Shown here piece after piece: positions 49,820 to 53,966 of a DNA stretch of 53,966 nt. Source of the stretch: Syntrophaceae bacterium (GTDB taxonomy: Bacteria; Desulfobacterota; Syntrophia; Syntrophales; UBA5619); assembly GCA_003141195.1 (NCBI GenBank), contig PLLC01000056.1:19622-73587 (forward strand). Direction: 5' to 3'. The notes beneath the pieces were generated by a model. The model saw nothing but the letters and a program-made list of their open reading frames with translations, did not search any database and had not been told where the DNA came from. The position numbers were made by a program, and so were the translations under genes. The number at the start of each line of letters is the position of its first letter. The first letter of the stretch is position 1.

Positions 49820-52282
49820 ATGATGGAAAGCACGCAAAACGACCGCCCCGCGGACAATCCCGCCGAACGCCATATTCGGAAGATCGCCGGCGAACTGGGT
49901 ATTGCGGCGGGTCAAGTCGAGTCGACGGCACGCCTTCTCGAAGCAGGAGCGACGGTACCATTCATCGCCCGCTATCGAAAGGAGGCGACGGGAACGCTGG
50001 ACGAAGTCCGGATCACCAATATCCGCGATCGCCTCGCCCAACTCGCCGAGCTGGAAAAACGGCGCGAGGCGATCCTCAAATCGCTCACGGAGCGGGAGCT
50101 CCTCACCAACGAACTCGCAACGAAGATCGCCGCCGCCGAAACCCTCGCCATCTTAGAGGACCTCTACCTCCCCTTCCGTCCCAAACGCAGGACGCGGGCA
50201 GCCGTCGCCCGGGAGAAGGGGCTGGAGCCGCTTGCACAGGGAATTTTCGCCCAGGAGGAGGCGCTCGACCCGCTCGCTGCTGCGGCCGCGTTCGTCGATC
50301 CGGAAAAGGGCGTGGCCACGGCGGAGGAGGCGCTCGCCGGGGCGAGGGACATCATCGCCGAATGGGTGAACGAAAACGAACAGGCCCGCGCCCGGATGCG
50401 CGAGTTCTTTGCGGTGAAGGCCGTTTTCCAGTCCCGGGTCATCCCCGGGAGGGAGACGGAGGGAAGCCGGTACCGGAACTATTTCGACTGGGAAGAGGCG
50501 GCCGCCAAGGCGCCGTCACACCGGATCCTCGCCATGCGGCGGGGCGAGAAGGAGGAGTTCCTGACCCTCCGTGTCGTCCCTCCGGAGACGGAGGCGATTT
50601 CCCTCCTCGACGCGATGTTTGTCAAGGGAGACGGCCCGGTCGCTGAACAGGTCCGGATGGCCGTCGATGACGGCTACCGGCGGCTCCTCGCGAACGCAAT
50701 GGAGACGGAGATCCGCATGGCCACGAAAAAACGGGCCGATGCGGAGGCGATCCGCGTCTTCGCCGACAACCTCCGCCAGCTCTTACTCGCCCCGCCGCTG
50801 GGTCAGAAGCGGCTCCTTGCCCTCGATCCCGGCTACCGGACGGGGTGCAAGCTCGTCTGCCTCGACGCCCAGGGAAAGCTCCTCCACCACGACGTGATCC
50901 TCCCCCACCTCTCCGAGAAGGCGCGGGGACAGGCGGCCGACACGGTCCGGGCGCTCTGCGCGCGGTTCCGGATCGAGGCGATCGCCATCGGGAACGGCAC
51001 GGCGGGCCGGGAGACGGAGACCTTCCTCCGGGAAACGAACCTGCCGGAGGCGATCCAGATCGTCACGGTCAACGAGAGCGGCGCCTCGGTCTATTCCGCG
51101 TCGAAGATCGCCCGGGAGGAGTTTCCCAACGAGGACGTCAGCATCCGCGGGGCGGTTTCCATCGGCCGGCGGCTGACAGACCCCTTGGCCGAACTGGTCA
51201 AGATCGACCCAAAGGCAATCGGCGTGGGACAGTACCAGCACGACGTCGACCAGACGGAACTCAAACAGAGCCTGGACGATACTGTCATGAGCTGTGTGAA
51301 CGCGGTCGGCGTCGAGTTGAACACGGCGAGCGCCGCGCTCCTCACCTACGTCTCCGGCCTCGGGCCGGCCCTGGCGGGCAAGATCGTCGCCTGGCGCGAT
51401 GAGCATGGTCCTTTCCCATCGCGCGAGGCGCTCAGAGAGGTTCCCCGCCTGGGGGCGAAGGCTTTTGTCCAGGCCGCCGGCTTCCTCCGGATCCGCAACG
51501 GGGAGAATCCCCTCGACGCGAGCGCTGTCCATCCCGAAAGCTATGCGATCGTCGACCGAATGGCGGGCGACCTGATCTGCTCCATCGTGGACCTAATGCG
51601 CGACGAGGTCCTCCGGAAGCGGATCGATCCAACCCGGTACGTCACGGACGAGGTCGGACTTCCCACCCTGAACGACATCCTCGCCGAGCTGGCCCGGCCC
51701 GGCCGCGACCCCCGCGAACGGTTCGAGGCCTTCCGGTTCGCCGAAGGGATCGAGAAGATGGAGGACCTTACGCCCGGAATGAAGCTCCCGGGAATTGTGA
51801 CAAACCTAACCGCCTTCGGCGCCTTCGTGGACATCGGCGTCCACCAGGACGGCCTCGTCCACTTAAGCCAGCTCGCCGACCGGTTCGTGAAGAATCCCGG
51901 AGACGTCCTGAAGGTCCGGCAGACCGTCGAAGTGACCGTCCTCGCCGTGGACCTGGAGCAAAAACGGATCTCGCTGACGCTGAAAAAGCAGCCGGGGAAG
52001 GCGGAAAATCCGAACAAGAAAGCGGATGCGAAACCCGCCGCGAAGGGCCGGCGGCGCGCTCCCGGACCGGCGCGCGCGCCGGGCGATTCTTCTCAGGCCA
52101 GACAGGGGCACGGAAAATCGCCGCAGGAAAAAACGACGCCGGGCAAGCCGCCGGAGGAAAGACCCGGAGAGGGACAACCGCAGCGGGAGAGACCCGGCCA
52201 CGGCCGGCCGCAACAGGGGAAACCGCGCGACGAGAAGGTCCCCTTCAACAATCCGTTCGCCACGGTCTTCGGTAAGAAGTAG
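49820..52282 (+). CDS. tex: Tex-like transcription accessory / S1 RNA-binding protein, 820 aa
   Basis: Tex domain order: N-terminal helical domain (ATVPFIARYRKEATGTLDEV), YqgF-like RNase H-fold (LLALDPGYRTGCKLVCLD, about 332), HhH pair (about 500-560: LGPALAGKIVAWRDEHGPF, VPRLGAKAFVQAAGFLRI) and S1 domain (about 652-720: GIVTNLTAFGAFVDIGVHQD, LVHLSQLADRFV). A low-complexity tail of about 100 residues rich in Lys, Pro, Gly and Gln (725-820) is added; it looks like a disordered RNA-binding extension. ATG 49820 was chosen for AAGGTGGACAAAAC upstream. Nucleic-acid-binding protein acting in transcription and RNA metabolism. Single gene. Confidence 0.95.
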   Translation: MMESTQNDRPADNPAERHIRKIAGELGIAAGQVESTARLLEAGATVPFIARYRKEATGTLDEVRITNIRDRLAQLAELEKRREAILKSLTERELLTNELATKIAAAETLAILEDLYLPFRPKRRTRAAVAREKGLEPLAQGIFAQEEALDPLAAAAAFVDPEKGVATAEEALAGARDIIAEWVNENEQARARMREFFAVKAVFQSRVIPGRETEGSRYRNYFDWEEAAAKAPSHRILAMRRGEKEEFLTLRVVPPETEAISLLDAMFVKGDGPVAEQVRMAVDDGYRRLLANAMETEIRMATKKRADAEAIRVFADNLRQLLLAPPLGQKRLLALDPGYRTGCKLVCLDAQGKLLHHDVILPHLSEKARGQAADTVRALCARFRIEAIAIGNGTAGRETETFLRETNLPEAIQIVTVNESGASVYSASKIAREEFPNEDVSIRGAVSIGRRLTDPLAELVKIDPKAIGVGQYQHDVDQTELKQSLDDTVMSCVNAVGVELNTASAALLTYVSGLGPALAGKIVAWRDEHGPFPSREALREVPRLGAKAFVQAAGFLRIRNGENPLDASAVHPESYAIVDRMAGDLICSIVDLMRDEVLRKRIDPTRYVTDEVGLPTLNDILAELARPGRDPRERFEAFRFAEGIEKMEDLTPGMKLPGIVTNLTAFGAFVDIGVHQDGLVHLSQLADRFVKNPGDVLKVRQTVEVTVLAVDLEQKRISLTLKKQPGKAENPNKKADAKPAAKGRRRAPGPARAPGDSSQARQGHGKSPQEKTTPGKPPEERPGEGQPQRERPGHGRPQQGKPRDEKVPFNNPFATVFGKK

Positions 52283-52442
52283 AAAAAGGGGGAACTTCTT
52301 CCGGTTTTCCCCAAAACTATAAGGGCATGAAAAAATCCCGCTGCTGGTAACACCTATAAGTCAAGGTTTTTCGCTTTGTAATTGAAGTGAGGATTACCAG
52401 TTGTACTGAAGTTTTTGATAGCGTCACATAATCTTTAGTACC

Positions 52443-52670
52443 GCGCCATCTGCTAACCCCTGTTCGGTATATGAGAACACAGGTTGGTCAGCCATTCCAG
52501 TGCGGGGAAGCTCTTGTTTGTCCTGCCGTCTTTGGATGTATAGACGACCTTCCCCTCCTGATTCAGGTACTGCATCCTTTCCTGGGAGAATGACGCCCGG
52601 ATGATGTATCGGGCCAAGTTCTCCATAGCCGTTTCATCGTCGAGCGAGATGCGGTTGCCAGTGAAATTAA
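52443..52670 (-). pseudogene. C-terminal fragment of an IS91-type (Y2) transposase
   Basis: The minus strand reads NFTGNRISLDDETAMENLAR, YIIRASFSQERMQYL, then KVVYTSKDG, ALEWLTNLCSHIPNRG, a TAG (52453-52455) and QMARY. This matches the C-terminal region of IS91/IS801-like transposases (LARY, SxERM, HIPNRG and a QMVRYYG-like end). The 5' part is cut off exactly where the IS5-family element begins at 52671. Confidence 0.78.
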
Positions 52671-53613
52671 GTGCTTATCCGTAAATAATAGTTTAGTTTA
52701 TTAAAGATCTTTGTTATGAATCAATACCATAGATTGACATCACCGTTAAGGAGGTTGATTTATGGCAAAGCGGATACAGTCATGGGAGGTGTCGGACGCT
52801 TTTTGGGAACGGGTCAATCCATTGATACCTCTTCCAAAACGGGATAAGGAGAAGAGTTATAAACGGATAGCAGGTGGAGGGCGAAAACCGATTCCCTATC
52901 GCCAGGTATTTGAAGGCATTGTCTATGTTCTGCGTACCGGCTGTCAATGGAAGGCTTTGCCAAAGGAGCGTTTTGGCAGTCCCAGCTCTATTCACGGATA
53001 TTTCACCCGTTGGATGAAGGCAGGGTTCTTCCTGTCTCTTTGGCGTGCAGGATTGGCCGAGTATGATGAGATGGAAGGAATCTCGTGGCAATGGCAGAGC
53101 ACCGACGGATCCATGATCAAAGCCCCGATGGCCAGGGAAGAGGTAGGGCGCAATCCAACAGATCGGGGGAAAAAAAGGCAGCAAGCGTCACATCCTTGTA
53201 GACGAGCATGGCGTCCCGCTATCGTTAGTCGTAACCGGAGCGAATCGTCATGACGTGACTCAACTGGGTGCAGTCCTTGATAATCGTATCGTCTTGCCGC
53301 CAGAGGAAACCAAACAAAACCTCTGTGCTGACAAGGGATATACAGGAGATCCAGCCAAAAAGATCATAGAGGCCCATGGCTATATTCCTCATGTCAAAGA
53401 ACGTGGTGAAGAGATAAGCAAAGAAAGAAATACCCGGTTATCATGCTCGCCGATGGTTTTTTGAATTAACCCATTCCTGGATCAACCGGTTCCGAAAGCT
53501 TTTGGTACGTTATGAAAAGCTGTCCGGTAGTTACATCGCTCTGATACAATTAGCGTTCTCCATTATCTGCTGGAGAAAAATCAAAAGAACCAAAGTTATT
53601 TACGGATAGGCTC
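52671..53613 (+). mobile_element. IS5-family insertion sequence, 943 bp
   Basis: Terminal inverted repeats GTGCTTATCCGTAAATAA (52671-52688) and, inverted, GAGCCTATCCGTAAATAA at the right end match at 16 of 18 positions. A direct TAA on each side (52668-52670 and 53614-53616) is a 3-bp target duplication, as for IS1031-type IS5 members. It contains one transposase gene with frameshifts. Lower GC than the chromosome. Confidence 0.85.
52762..53609 (+). pseudogene. IS5-family DDE transposase, frameshifted
   Basis: Frame 1 (52762 onwards) carries the N-terminal domain (FEGIVYVLRTGCQWKALPKE, FGSPSSIHGYFTRWM) and the first catalytic Asp in STDGSMIKAP. At a G5A7 run (53165-53176) the reading must move by +1 to continue as GSKRHILVDEHGVPLSLVVT, GANRHDVTQL and ADKGYTG (second Asp). 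A second +1 shift near 53425-53435 is needed to reach YHARRWFFELTHSWINRFRK (with the final Glu region) and the end at 53607-53609. The first shift could be programmed slippage; the second suggests decay. AAGGAGG precedes the ATG. Confidence 0.85.
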
Positions 53614-53622
53614 TAAGTTATT

Positions 53623-53886
53623 CTACTTGAACTGAAAATAAATCAATGCAACGGCAGCAACGCTCATCAGTATTAGCGTTATTGATCCGAGAACATTTGA
53701 CCATCTCTTGTTGGTAAATTTCCCCATTACTTTTTTGTTGTTACAAATGTGCATAATTATGGCAATCATTATCGGCGCTGTTAAGCCATACAAAACAGCA
53801 GTGTAAATAAGCGCTTGTATTGGGCTCATGCCGAGAAAATCCAGAGACAATCCAACAATGACCTGCCCCCAGAACATGTACCACAT
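53623..53886 (-). pseudogene. C-terminal remnant of an Nramp-type metal transporter
   Basis: Reads LDFLGMSPIQALIYTAVLYG, LTAPIMIAIIMHICNNKKVM, GKFTNKRWSNVLGSITLILM and ends AAVALIYFQFK, which resembles the last two helices of Nramp-family divalent metal transporters. The normal protein has about 400 residues; upstream of 53886 the frame is closed and no further helices are recognisable within 80 bp, so this is a 5'-truncated gene. The first residues (MWYMFWGQ) may not be native. It abuts the right end of the IS5 element. Confidence 0.65.
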
Positions 53887-53966
53887 TTAAAGTTAGAATT
53901 CTGCCATTTTTTTATTTCTCAATGCAGATACGCCTCTGGTGCTGGAGGGCGGTAATTCAAAGAGCT

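Noticed and set aside
1-53966. CRISPR arrays, rRNA and tRNA genes
   Set aside because: No regularly spaced repeats, rRNA-like stretches or cloverleaf sequences were noticed on either strand.

Overview
The window reads as a chromosomal segment of an anaerobic, GC-rich Gram-negative bacterium, most likely a deltaproteobacterium (Desulfobacterota, Syntrophus/Smithella-like). That placement is inferred from gene content: a diderm type II secretion system (T2SS) with an ExeA/GspA-type ATPase, DapL-type lysine synthesis, a TRAP transporter, Crp/Fnr control and a membrane-anchored molybdoenzyme. No rRNA, tRNA or CRISPR array was found, so taxonomy cannot be fixed from this sequence.

Layout. 1-5.5 kb: end of a TRAP permease gene, an SDR dehydrogenase, a YchF-like GTPase with an altered G3 site, dapL-dapF and a Crp/Fnr regulator. 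5.5-6 kb: a decayed secreted cohesin-like gene. 6.4-9.7 kb: an outer-membrane porin and an arylsulfotransferase (AssT1) closed by a strong terminator. 10.3-13.2 kb: a periplasmic FKBP isomerase and two lipoproteins. 13.2-19.5 kb (minus): a MoxR / DUF58 / von Willebrand A (Bat-type) operon. 19.7-33.2 kb (minus): a run of twelve genes ending at a bidirectional hairpin. In transcription order these are a Phs/Psr-type molybdopterin reductase, its four-cluster FeS subunit, an NrfD-like membrane subunit, a secreted helix-hairpin-helix (HhH) protein, a 956-residue internally duplicated secreted protein, a YeiH-family transporter, a 57-residue membrane protein, a Usp-like protein, AssT3, a small secreted protein, AssT2 and another HhH protein. 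A third HhH gene lies decayed just upstream. 33.3-34.6 kb: a strong promoter, a structured leader with an intrinsic terminator, and a lower-GC secreted Ig/cadherin-like protein whose 3' end runs over a crp gene scrap. 34.7-49.5 kb (minus): T2SS operon F-G-H-I-J-K-L-M-N-C-A-TPR-D-E, carrying two copies of a 126-127 bp inverted-repeat element. 49.8-52.3 kb: tex. 52.4-53.9 kb: a scrap yard of an IS91-type transposase remnant, an IS5-family element with a frameshifted transposase and a 3-bp target duplication, and an Nramp transporter remnant.

How it may fit together. The twelve-gene run combines sulfuryl-transfer enzymes, a putative sulfite/sulfate-type transporter and a polysulfide/thiosulfate-type respiratory module, with several secreted proteins of unknown role. 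The simplest inference is a periplasmic sulfur-compound metabolism whose reductase and sulfotransferases share secreted accessory proteins. AssT1 with its porin may be a second, outer-membrane-facing part. Substrates cannot be read from the sequence. This cluster, the duplicated 956-residue protein, the attenuator-like leader at 33.3-33.6 kb and the inverted-repeat element inside the gspJ leader are the most interesting items.
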